A stretch of DNA of 54,114 nucleotides from DATCBF01 sp964401995 (GTDB taxonomy: Bacteria > Actinomycetota > Thermoleophilia > Solirubrobacterales > 70-9). The position numbers and the translations under genes are program-made. Positions 7,346-16,144 of the stretch are shown in pieces. Position 1 is the first letter of the stretch. Every line of letters starts with the position of its first letter. The notes beneath the pieces are model-generated. The model saw only the letters and a list, made by a program, of their open reading frames with translations. It was not told the origin of the DNA and searched no databases. The stretch covers positions 1-54,114 of the forward strand of contig CAYOAP010000015.1 in the NCBI GenBank assembly GCA_964401995.1, given 5' to 3'.

Positions 7346-8263
7346 TCATTTTTCGGCCCGCACTTCTTCGACCAGCTGCACGATCGTCTCGCCGACGCCA
7401 TCGACGCTCTGGCGCGACAGCTTGTCCAGCCGATCGGAGACGTCGTGGCCGGGGTAGCGCCAGTCGATCAGGTCGACGGCGGGGACCCCGCTGCGCAGAA
7501 ATGGGGTGTGGTCGTCGGTGACTTCGGCGCGAGCTTCGGAGGAGAAGAGATTCGAGGCGCCGGCCGTGTCGGCCGCGATCAGGACGCGCTGCCACAGCGC
7601 CGGGGTCGAGTTCACCTCGCGGTCGAGGAGCAGCCCGCGATTGCCGACGTAGTCGAGCAGAATCATCGACGCCGTTTCGCCGGGGTGGGCGGCGACGTAG
7701 GCGCGCGATCCTCGCAGGCCTTCGTTGTAGAAGTGCGGGCTTTCTTCGGGCAGCTCGGCCGGTGGCTCCTCGCCGTCGAAGAGGACGAAGCGAACTTCGC
7801 GATCGCCCGCTTCGCTCTTCGTGCTTCGCAGCGCCTGGGCCGCCTCGATGACGATCGCGGTCCCCGCCGCCCCATTGTTGGCGCCGACGAATCCGCGCGG
7901 CTTGGCCAGGGTGTCGTAGTGGGCGCCGAGAACGATCGCCGGCTTCTGGCCCGGGAGCACGCCGACGATGTTCCGCAAGCCAGGCTGGCCCGGGATCGGT
8001 TCGAAGTGAGCGTCGGGCAGGAGCGGCCGCAGTTCGGTTGCCAGCTTTCGGAGCTGCGGGGAGCCTGCCGGGCGCTGGCCGGCGGCGAGCTGGCGTTCGA
8101 TCAGCCGCCAGGCCTTGGCGGCATCGAAACGGTCGCCCTGCGCCGTGGTCGAAGAAGAAGCGCTGTCGCCACAACCTGCCGCGAGCGCGCTGATAGCGAT
8201 GACGAGGAGCAGGGCCGATCCAGCCCGTGCCAGGCGCCTCGCCCTGCCCATCGATCGCCACAT
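7346..8263 (-). CDS. M28-family aminopeptidase-like lipoprotein with a substituted metal ligand
   Basis: A 305-aa exported protein with a type II signal peptide; the lipobox LAAGC puts the lipidated Cys at 31. The zinc peptidase core follows: HYD (115-117), a GAN-type turn at 127-134, DGEE (163-166), LLDYVG around 204 and DDH at 250-252. In the GANDG-type turn the bridging Asp is Asn (N130), which in active M28 enzymes would ligate both zincs. Activity is therefore uncertain: it could use one metal, act differently or be only a binding protein. The start ATG lies seven bases from a TAGAGT box that overlaps the stop of the preceding HAD gene. Confidence 0.85.
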   Translation of the reverse strand: MWRSMGRARRLARAGSALLLVIAISALAAGCGDSASSSTTAQGDRFDAAKAWRLIERQLAAGQRPAGSPQLRKLATELRPLLPDAHFEPIPGQPGLRNIVGVLPGQKPAIVLGAHYDTLAKPRGFVGANNGAAGTAIVIEAAQALRSTKSEAGDREVRFVLFDGEEPPAELPEESPHFYNEGLRGSRAYVAAHPGETASMILLDYVGNRGLLLDREVNSTPALWQRVLIAADTAGASNLFSSEARAEVTDDHTPFLRSGVPAVDLIDWRYPGHDVSDRLDKLSRQSVDGVGETIVQLVEEVRAEK

Positions 8264-8270
8264 GGGTTTT

Positions 8271-8276
8271 ACTCTA
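8271..8276 (-). promoter_or_regulatory. -10 box TAGAGT for the M28 lipoprotein gene
   Basis: TAGAGT on the minus strand ends seven bases before the ATG at 8261-8263 and overlaps the stop region of the HAD gene, giving the lipoprotein its own leaderless promoter. Confidence 0.5.
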
Positions 8277-8942
8277 GATAGTTCTAGGAAACTCGTCCAC
8301 CGTCGCGATCGCCCAGTCGGCGCCGGCTTCTCGCTGCTGCTCGACGCTGTAGCTGCCGGTCGCCACTCCGACGACCTTGATCCCGGCGCCGTGGCCCGCC
8401 GCCACGTCGCGGGGTGTGTCGCCGACGGCGATCGCGCTGTCGAGATCTAGCGGGGCGCCGGCGGCAGTGCCGCCGCGCTCAAGCGCCCGCTTGGTCAGCT
8501 CGGTGCGGTCGCGGGAGTCGGAGCCGTAGCCGCCGAAGGCGAAGAAATGGTTGAGGTCGGCGCGGGCGAGCTTGATCTGGGCGGCGGCTTCGATGTTGCC
8601 GGTGACGATGCCGAGCAGGACCCCCTGCTCGGCCAGCCGCGGCAGCAGCTCTTCGATGCCCGGCATCACCCGGTAGCCGTCGGACTCGGCGACAGCGTCG
8701 CCGAGGTGGCTGAGGTAGCCGGCGATCGCCTCGGCCCGCTCGGCCTCGCTGCCGTCGCGGCCGATCACCTCGCGGAAGACGATCTCGGCGATTTCGGGAT
8801 CGGTCATGCCGGCGTGGGTGTGCTCCTCGATGTTGGCGTCGATGCCGTGCAGCTCACGGAAGGCGCGCTGCCAGGCGACCGCGCCGGCGCCGCCGGTGAC
8901 CAGCAGAGTGCCGTCGATGTCGAAGAGGACGGTCTGGATCAA
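8274..8942 (-). CDS. HAD-superfamily hydrolase (phosphoglycolate phosphatase-like)
   Basis: A 222-aa haloacid-dehalogenase-type phosphatase. Motif I is FDIDGTLL at residues 7-14, motif II is IVTGN, a Lys follows in the cap-proximal region, and motif IV is AVGDTPRDVAAG. The helical cap between residues 20 and 90 resembles phosphoglycolate phosphatase and beta-phosphoglucomutase types. It starts at TTG, overlapping the cydB stop as TTGA, so it is the last gene of the tkt-tal-pgi-cydAB operon. In a sugar-phosphate operon a role in clearing side products such as 2-phosphoglycolate is plausible, but the substrate cannot be read from the sequence. Confidence 0.88.
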   Translation of the reverse strand: MIQTVLFDIDGTLLVTGGAGAVAWQRAFRELHGIDANIEEHTHAGMTDPEIAEIVFREVIGRDGSEAERAEAIAGYLSHLGDAVAESDGYRVMPGIEELLPRLAEQGVLLGIVTGNIEAAAQIKLARADLNHFFAFGGYGSDSRDRTELTKRALERGGTAAGAPLDLDSAIAVGDTPRDVAAGHGAGIKVVGVATGSYSVEQQREAGADWAIATVDEFPRTI

Positions 8943-9943
8943 TGCTCGCCCTCGAGCAGGTCACGCTGGGTCAGCGTGTAGAGCAGGCCGAGCGAGGGCA
9001 GGACGAGGACGGCGGCGATGCCGAAGACGATGAAGACCACGTCCAGGGTCGGGTCGGGCGCGGCGGCCGCGCCGATCTTGAGGCTGGTTGGCAGCAAGTA
9101 GGGGAACTGGGCGACGCCCCAGCCCCAGATCACGGCAATCACGGCGCCGGCGGCAAGCGGGCGCAGGGGGCGGCGCCCTCCCCGCAGGAGGACGAGGAGC
9201 AGGCCGAGGCCGCAGAGGACCGAGAGCACGACCAGCGGCAGGCCCTGGTCGATGAGGCGGTCGAAGATGTAGCGCGCTTCGGAGTGCAGCTCGACCAGGC
9301 CCACGGTCGCCGCTGCTCCGGCGACCACGGCAGCCGCCAGCGCCCGCCGCACGAAGTAGCGCTCCAGGTCCTCTTCGCCGGCGCGGCGGGCATCGCCGAC
9401 GAGGAAGACCGCTGAGAGGTAGGCGCCGCTGGCGACAAACATCGCCCCAACCAGCAGCGGCAGTGGCTGCAGCCACGACGAGAAGGCGTCGCCGTCGCCC
9501 GCCGCGGGAACGTTGCCGGCGGCGATCGCGCCGACCACGGCGCCCATGAAGAACGGGGTCAGGACCGAGGAGAGAGCGAAGGTGGCGCCCGCCGCCCGCC
9601 GCGCCGCCAATCCCTCGATCGACTTGCGGAAGGCGAAGCCGCAGCCGCGCAGGACGATCCCGGCAGCGGCCAGCGCGATCGGCACGTAGAGCGTCGTCAT
9701 CACCGCGCTGAAGGCGGGTGGGAAGGCGGTCCAGAGGACGACGAGGATGAAGATCAGCCAGACGTGGTTGGCCTCCCAGACCGGGGTCAGCGAGCGCTGG
9801 ATCAGCGCCCGCGGCCGCTTCCCCTTCTCGGCGTCGCCGGCGATCAGGTCCCAGAAGCCGCCGCCGAAGTCGGCCCCGCCGAAGAGCGCGTAGAAGGTCG
9901 CGCCAACCCAGAGGATCGCCGCCGCAACATCTGCTCGACTCAT
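8939..9943 (-). CDS. cydB: Cytochrome bd-type oxidase subunit II
   Basis: A 334-aa integral membrane protein with about eight or nine helices. The N-terminus has the conserved YALFGGADFGGGFWDL motif and then ANHVWLIFILVVLWTAFPPAFS, typical of CydB. Upstream in-frame sequence is antisense-like, so the start is the ATG at 9941-9943, which overlaps the cydA stop (ATGA). Together with CydA it forms a quinol oxidase that reduces oxygen to water without proton pumping and with high oxygen affinity or cyanide resistance. No cydX or cydDC genes are seen beside it. Confidence 0.95.
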   Translation of the reverse strand: MSRADVAAAILWVGATFYALFGGADFGGGFWDLIAGDAEKGKRPRALIQRSLTPVWEANHVWLIFILVVLWTAFPPAFSAVMTTLYVPIALAAAGIVLRGCGFAFRKSIEGLAARRAAGATFALSSVLTPFFMGAVVGAIAAGNVPAAGDGDAFSSWLQPLPLLVGAMFVASGAYLSAVFLVGDARRAGEEDLERYFVRRALAAAVVAGAAATVGLVELHSEARYIFDRLIDQGLPLVVLSVLCGLGLLLVLLRGGRRPLRPLAAGAVIAVIWGWGVAQFPYLLPTSLKIGAAAAPDPTLDVVFIVFGIAAVLVLPSLGLLYTLTQRDLLEGEH

Positions 9944-11325
9944 GGCGCAGCCTCCGTCGGCGGCCCATACGGAGTGCCCTCCGGCTCCACCCCGCCCTCG
10001 CGCCAGCGCCGCGACATCGAGCGCAGGACGAGGATCGCGATCGTCCCGATCCCGCCGTAGAGCAACAGCACCGCGCCGAAGCTGAACCAGAGCCCGTGGG
10101 CCGGCGTCACCGCTTCGGAGGTGCGCATGTAGCCCTGCACGATCCAGGGCTGGCGGCCGACCTCGGTCACAATCCAGCCGCACCAGAGCGAGAGCACCGC
10201 CGCCGCGCCGGAGATCGCCACCGCCCGCAGGAACCAGATCGTCTGCGGCATCTCGCGCCGCCGCCACCAGACGAACAGCACCCAGAGGCCGAGCGCGATG
10301 AACAGCGTGCAGACGCCGATCATCGTATCGAAGGCGAGGTGCAGCATCGTGTTCGCAGGCGGGCGTTCGTCCTTGGGGATGTCATTCAGCCCGGTGACCT
10401 TGGTGTCGGGGCTGAAGCCGACCAGGAAGGAGTCGAGGTCGGGGATCGGGATCGCCGCCTTGACCCCGCTGGAGGTGCAGATGCCGCCGAGGTACTCGGT
10501 CTGGTGGCCGCCGGTTTCCTGAATGCACTCCATCCCGGCGAACTTGGCCGGCTGGTGGTCGGCGACGGCGCGGGCGGCGGTGTCGCCGACCAGGAACTGC
10601 AGCGGCGCGGCGATCAGCCCGATCGTCAGCGGGATCAGCAGGCCGAGCCGGTGCAGGCGGTCACGCCGCCCTTTCAGCATCCCGGTCGCGTAGACGCCGG
10701 CGACGAGAAAGCCGACGACGATGTAGGCGGCGAGGATCATGTGCGGCGCCTCGTAGCCGGTTGCCGGGTTGAAGAGGACCTTGAGCGGGTCGGTGTCGAC
10801 CACCTTGCCCGCCGCGTTCAGGGTGAAGCCCTGCGGCTGGTTCATCCACGAGTTGGCGGCGACGACGGCGGCGGCGCCGCCGAGGCCGGTGATCGCCATC
10901 GGCACGCCGGACCAGAAGTGGGCCCAGCCGCTGAGCCGCTTCCAGCCGTAGATGTAGATCGCGAGGAAGATCGCCTCGACGAAGAAGAAGATCCCCTCGA
11001 TCGCGAAGGCGATCCCGAAGGCGGCGCCGAAGCGGTCCATGAAGCGCGGCCAGAGCAGGCCGAACTCGAAGCTGAGCACGGTGCCGGTGACGGCGCCGAC
11101 GGCGAAGGTGATCGCCATCGCCTTCGACCAACGCCGGGCCAGCTCCATCGCGTCCTTGTCGCCGCGTTTCAGCCCCAGGTAGTTGGCGATCAGGATCGTC
11201 GCCGGCAGGGCGACGCCGAGGCAGGAGAGGACGATGTGGAAGCCGAGGGTGAAAGCCATCTGCTCGCGGGCGGCGAGCAGGTTCGATGCCGACGCCGCGA
11301 GTGGGAGCGGGTCGAGCGCGGGCAC
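9940..11325 (-). CDS. cydA: Cytochrome bd-type oxidase subunit I
   Basis: A 461-aa quinol oxidase subunit holding the haem sites. Visible hallmarks are AAREQMAFTLGFHIVLSCLG near the N-terminus, FEFGLLWPRFM, EGIFFFVEAIFLAIYIYGW, and the GRQPWIVQG motif near residue 385. At 461 aa it is shorter than E. coli CydA (about 520), consistent with the short Q-loop or CIO class. The GTG start is four bases after the pgi stop with GAGGAG upstream, so it is read as part of the operon with the sugar-phosphate genes. Coupling a terminal oxidase to transketolase, transaldolase and pgi is unusual. Confidence 0.95.
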   Translation of the reverse strand: MPALDPLPLAASASNLLAAREQMAFTLGFHIVLSCLGVALPATILIANYLGLKRGDKDAMELARRWSKAMAITFAVGAVTGTVLSFEFGLLWPRFMDRFGAAFGIAFAIEGIFFFVEAIFLAIYIYGWKRLSGWAHFWSGVPMAITGLGGAAAVVAANSWMNQPQGFTLNAAGKVVDTDPLKVLFNPATGYEAPHMILAAYIVVGFLVAGVYATGMLKGRRDRLHRLGLLIPLTIGLIAAPLQFLVGDTAARAVADHQPAKFAGMECIQETGGHQTEYLGGICTSSGVKAAIPIPDLDSFLVGFSPDTKVTGLNDIPKDERPPANTMLHLAFDTMIGVCTLFIALGLWVLFVWWRRREMPQTIWFLRAVAISGAAAVLSLWCGWIVTEVGRQPWIVQGYMRTSEAVTPAHGLWFSFGAVLLLYGGIGTIAILVLRSMSRRWREGGVEPEGTPYGPPTEAAP

Positions 11326-11329
11326 CGCT

Positions 11330-12961
11330 TTACTCCTCGCGCCTCGCGTTGCGGTAGCGGCGGATCAGCGCGTTGGTCGAGCTGTCATGGCGCAGCTTCG
11401 GCTCCAGCCCGGCCTGCAGCTCGGGGATGATCCGCACCGCCAGCGCCTTGCCCAGCTCCACCCCCCACTGGTCGAAGGAGTCGATCCCCCAGATTGCGCC
11501 CTGGGTGAAGACGCTGTGCTCGTAGAGCGCGACCAGCGCGCCGAGGGTCTCGGGGTCGAGCCGCTCGGCCAGGATCGTGTTGGTCGGGCGGTTGCCGTCG
11601 AAGGTGCGGTGCGGGACCAGCTCCTCGGCCGTGCCCTCCTCGCGCACCTGCTGCGGCGTCTTGCCGAAGGCGAGCGCCTCGGTCTGGGCGAAGACGTTGG
11701 CCATCAGCAGGTCGTGGTGGTCGCCGAGCGGGTTCAGCGTCTGCATGAAGCCGATGAAGTCGGCCGGGATCAGCTCCGTCCCCTGGTGGATCAGCTGGTA
11801 GAAGGAGTGCTGGCCGTTGGTTCCCGGCTCGCCCCAGTAAATCGCGCCGGTCTGGTAGTCGACGCGGACCCCGTCGAGGGTGACGTGCTTGCCGTTGGAC
11901 TCCATCGTCAGCTGCTGCAGGTAGGCCGGGAAGCGGTGCATGTACTGGTCGTAGGGGAGGACGGCGGCGGTCTGGGCGCCGAAGAAGTCGCCGTACCAGA
12001 CGGCCAGCGAGCCGAGCAGGATCGGCAGGTTGACCGCCGGCGCCGCCTCGCGGAAGTGCTCGTCCATCGCGTGGAAGCCGGTCAGCATCTCGGCGAAGCG
12101 GCCGGGGCCGATCGCCAGCATCGTCGAGAGCCCGATCGCCGAGTCCATCGAGTAGCGGCCGCCGACCCACTCCCAGAAGCCGAACATGTTGTCGGTGTCA
12201 ATCCCGAACTTGGCGACCTCGTCGGCGTTGGTCGAAACGGCGACGAAGTGCTTGGCGACTGCGCTCTCGTCGCCGCCGACGCCGGCCAGCACCCACTCGC
12301 GGGCGCTGCGGGCATTGGTCATCGTCTCCAGCGTCGTGAAGGTCTTGGAGGAGACGACGAAGAGCGTCTCGGCCGGGTCGAGGTCGCGCGTGCACTCGGC
12401 GAAGTCGGTGCCGTCGACGTTGGAGACGAAGCGGAAGCTCATCTCGCGGCGGCTGTAGTGGCGCAGCGCCTCATAGGCCATCACCGGGCCGAGGTCGGAG
12501 CCGCCGATGCCGATGTTGATGACATTGCGGATCGGCTTGCCGGTCTGGCCGGTCCACTCGCCGCCGCGGATCTTCTCGGCGAAGACGTTCATCCGGTGCA
12601 GCACGCCGTGGACCTCTTTGACCACGTCCGTGCCCTCGACGATCAGCGAGCGGTTGCGCGGCATCCGCAGCGCCACATGCAGGACCGAGCGGTTCTCGGA
12701 GACGTTGATCCGCTCGCCGGCGAACATCGCGTCGCGGCGCTCCGCCACCCCGCGCTCGCGGGCCAGCTCGCCGAGCAGCATCACCGTCTTGTCGGTGATC
12801 CGGTTCTTGGAGAAGTCGAGGAAGAGGCCGGCGCCGTCGGCGACGAGGCGCTCGCCGCGCTCCGGGTCAGCGGCAAAGAGATCGCGCAGGTGGGTGTCGG
12901 CGATCTCGGCGTGGTGGGCCTCCAGCGCCTGCCAGGCGGAGCACTCCCTCAGCTCGCTCAC
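11330..12961 (-). CDS. pgi: Glucose-6-phosphate isomerase
   Basis: A 543-aa enzyme converting glucose 6-phosphate to fructose 6-phosphate. Diagnostic segments are NIGIGGSDLGP, VSNVDGTDF, VVSSKTFTTLET, GGRYSMDSAIGLS, and the catalytic region GTNGQHSFYQLIHQG with its Glu/His/Lys neighbourhood. The open frame extends further upstream, but that part is antisense to the transaldolase gene. The GTG at 12959-12961 overlaps the tal stop as GTGA and gives the normal family length. It links the pentose phosphate enzymes upstream to upper glycolysis. Confidence 0.95.
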   Translation of the reverse strand: MSELRECSAWQALEAHHAEIADTHLRDLFAADPERGERLVADGAGLFLDFSKNRITDKTVMLLGELARERGVAERRDAMFAGERINVSENRSVLHVALRMPRNRSLIVEGTDVVKEVHGVLHRMNVFAEKIRGGEWTGQTGKPIRNVINIGIGGSDLGPVMAYEALRHYSRREMSFRFVSNVDGTDFAECTRDLDPAETLFVVSSKTFTTLETMTNARSAREWVLAGVGGDESAVAKHFVAVSTNADEVAKFGIDTDNMFGFWEWVGGRYSMDSAIGLSTMLAIGPGRFAEMLTGFHAMDEHFREAAPAVNLPILLGSLAVWYGDFFGAQTAAVLPYDQYMHRFPAYLQQLTMESNGKHVTLDGVRVDYQTGAIYWGEPGTNGQHSFYQLIHQGTELIPADFIGFMQTLNPLGDHHDLLMANVFAQTEALAFGKTPQQVREEGTAEELVPHRTFDGNRPTNTILAERLDPETLGALVALYEHSVFTQGAIWGIDSFDQWGVELGKALAVRIIPELQAGLEPKLRHDSSTNALIRRYRNARREE

Positions 12962-14034
12962 GAGAGCTGCGACTCGATCGTCTGCAGGAGGTCGGTCCAG
13001 GACTTGACGAAGCTCTGCTTGCCCTCCTCCTGGAGGCGGGCGGCGAGGGCGTCGACGCCGATCCCGCCGGCCTCGAACTCGGCCAGCATCGCGTCGGCGC
13101 GAACGCCGTCGGTCGGGACGATGTCGCCGACGGCGCCGTGGTCGGCGAACGCCTTCAGCGTGTTCTCGGGCATCGTGTTGACCGTGAACGGCGCCGCCAG
13201 CTTCTCGATGTAGAGGACGTCGGAAGCCTCGGGGTCCTTGGTCCCGGTGCTGGCCCAAAGCAGGCGCTGCGGGCGGGCGCCCTCGTTCTGCAGACGCTGC
13301 CAGCGCTCGGAGTCGAGCAGCTCGTGGTAGGCGCGGAAGCAGTGCCAGCCGACCGCGATCCCGAGCCAGTTGCGCAGGCCGTCCGGCACCTCCTCGCCGG
13401 CGACGGCGGCGTCCCAGCGGCTGATGAAGAGCGAGGCGACCGAGGCGACGTTGGGGTCGAGCCCGGCCTCGACCCTGCGCTCGACGCCGCGCATGTAGGC
13501 CTCGGCGGCGGCGACGTACTGGCCGGTTGAGAAGAGCAGGGTGACGTTGATCGGGATCCCGGCGAAGATCGAGTCCTCGATCGCCTTCAGCCCGGCGCTG
13601 GTGCCAGGGATCTTGATGAAGAGGTTCTCGCGCTCGGCTTTGGCGTGAAGCTGGGCGGCCTGAGTTGTCGTGCCCGCCGTGTCGTCGGCCAGCAGCGGCG
13701 AGACCTCCAGCGAGCAGAAGCCGTCGACGCCATCGGTGCGGGCGTGGACCGGGGCGAAGAGGTCGGTGGCGCCGCGCAGGTCGCGGATCGCGAGATCGAA
13801 GAAGAGGTCCTCGGTCGAGCTGGCGCCGGGCCCGTCGGCGGCGATCTGCTCGTTGTAGGCGTCGCCGCCGCCGATCGCCTTGTCGAAGATCGTCGGGTTC
13901 GAGGTCAGGCCGGTGACCGAGAGCTCGTCGATGTAGCCGGCGAGGGTGCCGTCGGCCAGCATCGTGCGGGTGATGTTGTCGAGCCAGAGGCTCTGGCCTG
14001 CGTCGTGAAGCTGCTGGGTGGGCTTGTCGCTCAT
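12958..14034 (-). CDS. tal: Transaldolase
   Basis: A 358-aa cytosolic enzyme moving a dihydroxyacetone unit from sedoheptulose 7-phosphate to glyceraldehyde 3-phosphate. The N-terminus has GLTSNPTIFDKAI and the Schiff-base lysine is in NLFIKIPGTSAG. The length is that of the actinobacterial tal class (about 360-370), which is longer than the E. coli subclass. The start ATG overlaps the tkt stop (ATGA) and its stop overlaps the pgi start. The order tkt-tal is common in actinobacteria, whereas the further genes here differ. Confidence 0.96.
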   Translation of the reverse strand: MSDKPTQQLHDAGQSLWLDNITRTMLADGTLAGYIDELSVTGLTSNPTIFDKAIGGGDAYNEQIAADGPGASSTEDLFFDLAIRDLRGATDLFAPVHARTDGVDGFCSLEVSPLLADDTAGTTTQAAQLHAKAERENLFIKIPGTSAGLKAIEDSIFAGIPINVTLLFSTGQYVAAAEAYMRGVERRVEAGLDPNVASVASLFISRWDAAVAGEEVPDGLRNWLGIAVGWHCFRAYHELLDSERWQRLQNEGARPQRLLWASTGTKDPEASDVLYIEKLAAPFTVNTMPENTLKAFADHGAVGDIVPTDGVRADAMLAEFEAGGIGVDALAARLQEEGKQSFVKSWTDLLQTIESQLS

Positions 14035-16073
14035 TTCTCTCCGATCAGTTCGCGTGCTGCCTCAACCACCCGCTCGGGCGTGAAGCCAAACTTTTTCTCG
14101 ACCTCTTTCAGTGGCGCCGAGGCGCCGAAGGTGTGCATGCCGACGATCTTGCCCCGCGGGCCGACATAGCGGTCCCAGCCCAGGGTCGACGCCTGCTCGA
14201 CCGCGACCCGCGCCTGGACCGAGCTGGGCAGGACGCTCTCGCGGTACCCCTCATCCTGGTTGTCGAAGAGGAACCAGGAGGGCAGGCTGACGACGCGGGC
14301 GCGGACCCCTTCGGCACTCAGATCCTCGTATGCGCTGATCGCGAGCTGGACCTCGCTGCCGGTCGCGATCAGGATCACCTGCGGCTCTCCCTCCGAGGCG
14401 TCGGCGAGCACGTAGCCGCCGCGGGCGACGCCCGCGGCCGAGGCGTACTTGGAGCGATCGAGGGTCGGCAGGTTCTGGCGGCTCAGCACCAGGGCGGTCG
14501 GCACGTGCTGCTGGGCCATGATCACCCGCCAGGCCTCGGCGGTCTCGTTGCCATCGCAGGGGCGGATCACGTTCATCCCCGGCATCGCCCGCAGCCCGGC
14601 CAGCTGCTCGACCGGCTGGTGGGTGGGGCCGTCCTCGCCGAGCCCGATCGAGTCGTGGCTGAACCAGTGCACGACCGGCAGCTCCATCAGCGCCGAGAGC
14701 CGGATCGCGGGGCGGGCGTAGTCGGAGAAGATCAGGTAGGTCGACCAGACCGGGCGCATCTTCGAGAGCGCCAGCCCGTTGGAGATCGCCGCCGACTCGT
14801 GCTCGCGGATGCCGTAGTGCAGCTCGCGGCCCTCGCGGCTGACCGGCTGGAACTCGCCGGCGCCGTCGAAGTCGAGGCCGCTGGCGGCCGAGCCGGTGAG
14901 GTCGGCGGAGCCGCTCAGCAGCCACGGCACCTTGGACGCGATCGCGTTCAGCACCTGGTGCGAGGCCTTGCGGGTGGCGACGCCCTTTTCGTCGGCCTCG
15001 AAGCTGGGGATGTCGGCGTCCCAACCCTCGGGCAGCTCGCGGCGCTGCATCTGCTCGATCTGGGCGCCGATCGAGGGATCGGCGTCGGCGACATCGCGGC
15101 GCCAGTCCTCGCGCAGGCGGGCGCCGCGCTCGCCGACCCCGTCGGCGAAGTGCTCGTAGACGCCGTCGGGGATCAGGAACTGGGCATCCTCGGGCCAGCC
15201 GTAGGCGCGCTTGGTCTCGCGCACCTCCTCCTCGCCGAGCGGCTCGCCGTGGGCGGCCGAGGTGTCCTGCTTGTGCGGTGAGCCGTAGCCGATGTGGCTG
15301 TCGACGATGATCAGGGTCGGCCGCTCGTCCTCGCGGACGAAGTCCTCGAAGGCGCGGGTCAGCAGCTCCATGTCGTTGGCATCGCCGACCCGGGTCACGT
15401 TCCAGCCGTATCCCATGAAGCGGGCGGCGACGTCGTCCTCGTAGGCGATCTCGGTCTGGCCGTCAATCGTGATGTGGTTGTTGTCATAGATCCAGCAGAG
15501 GTTGTCGAGGCGCTGGTGGCCGGCCAGCGAGGCGGCTTCGCTGGAGACGCCCTCCATCAGGCAGCCGTCGCCGGCGATTGCGTAGACGTCCCAGTCGAAG
15601 ATCTCCTCGCCGAAATGGGCGCGCTGCCACTTGCCGGCAATCGCCATCCCGACCGAGGTCGCGATCCCCTGGCCGAGGGGCCCGGTCGTGGTCTCGACCC
15701 CGGAGGTGAGGTGGTACTCGGGGTGCCCGGCCGCCTTCGAGCCGAGCTGGCGGAAGCTCTTGATGTCGTCGAGGCTGACCGCGGGTTCGCCAGCGCTCTC
15801 GTAGTCAGAGTCGACTGCGCTGACTTTGGCCAAGTGCAGCAGCGAGTAGAGCAGCATCGAGGCGTGCCCGGCGGAGAGCACGAAGCGGTCGCGGTTGGGC
15901 CAGATCGGGTCGGCCGGATCGAAGCGAAGGAAGCGCTGCCAGAGCGTGTAGGCGACCGGCGCCAGCGCCATCGGCGTGCCTGGATGGCCGGAGTTCGCCT
16001 TCTCGATCGCATCAATCGACAGTGTCCGGATCGTGTTGATGCAGAGCTGATCGATGTCCTGGGCCATCCGCAC
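14031..16073 (-). CDS. tkt: Transketolase
   Basis: A 680-aa thiamine-diphosphate enzyme, first gene of the tkt-tal-pgi-cydA-cydB-HAD operon. Visible features are NSGHPGTPMALAP near the N-terminus, GPLGQGIATSVGMA, the ThDP/metal motif GDGCLMEG through YDNNHITIDG, and in the second half GIREHESAAISNGLAL and HDSIGLGEDGPTHQPVEQL. Two starts are possible: GTG at 16071-16073, six bases after AGGA, or ATG at 16065-16067. A TAGGAT box overlaps the putative Shine-Dalgarno, so the message may be leaderless or nearly so. The promoter lies between this gene and the palindromic element at 16096. Confidence 0.96.
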   Translation of the reverse strand: MRMAQDIDQLCINTIRTLSIDAIEKANSGHPGTPMALAPVAYTLWQRFLRFDPADPIWPNRDRFVLSAGHASMLLYSLLHLAKVSAVDSDYESAGEPAVSLDDIKSFRQLGSKAAGHPEYHLTSGVETTTGPLGQGIATSVGMAIAGKWQRAHFGEEIFDWDVYAIAGDGCLMEGVSSEAASLAGHQRLDNLCWIYDNNHITIDGQTEIAYEDDVAARFMGYGWNVTRVGDANDMELLTRAFEDFVREDERPTLIIVDSHIGYGSPHKQDTSAAHGEPLGEEEVRETKRAYGWPEDAQFLIPDGVYEHFADGVGERGARLREDWRRDVADADPSIGAQIEQMQRRELPEGWDADIPSFEADEKGVATRKASHQVLNAIASKVPWLLSGSADLTGSAASGLDFDGAGEFQPVSREGRELHYGIREHESAAISNGLALSKMRPVWSTYLIFSDYARPAIRLSALMELPVVHWFSHDSIGLGEDGPTHQPVEQLAGLRAMPGMNVIRPCDGNETAEAWRVIMAQQHVPTALVLSRQNLPTLDRSKYASAAGVARGGYVLADASEGEPQVILIATGSEVQLAISAYEDLSAEGVRARVVSLPSWFLFDNQDEGYRESVLPSSVQARVAVEQASTLGWDRYVGPRGKIVGMHTFGASAPLKEVEKKFGFTPERVVEAARELIGEK

Positions 16074-16095
16074 CGTCGATCCTAGTCACTCGCGG

Positions 16096-16142
16096 CCGAC
16101 GGGCCTGAAACGGGAGATATAGGCCCGTTTGAGGCCCGTCGG
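16096..16142. repeat. 47-bp palindromic element, copy 3 (intergenic)
   Basis: The left arm is CCGACGGGCCTGAAACGGG and the right arm is CCCGTTTGAGGCCCGTCGG, around loop AGATATAGG. One of 19 arm pairs is mismatched. The outer ten bases match the other copies but the inner arm differs on both sides together, so pairing is kept. It starts three bases after the stop of the kinase gene and could act as its terminator. Confidence 0.92.
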
Positions 16143-16144
16143 CA

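Noticed and set aside
13827..13842. GGGCCCGTCGGCGG resembling the right arm of the 47-bp element
   Set aside because: No left arm or loop; it is ordinary transaldolase coding sequence in a GC-rich context.
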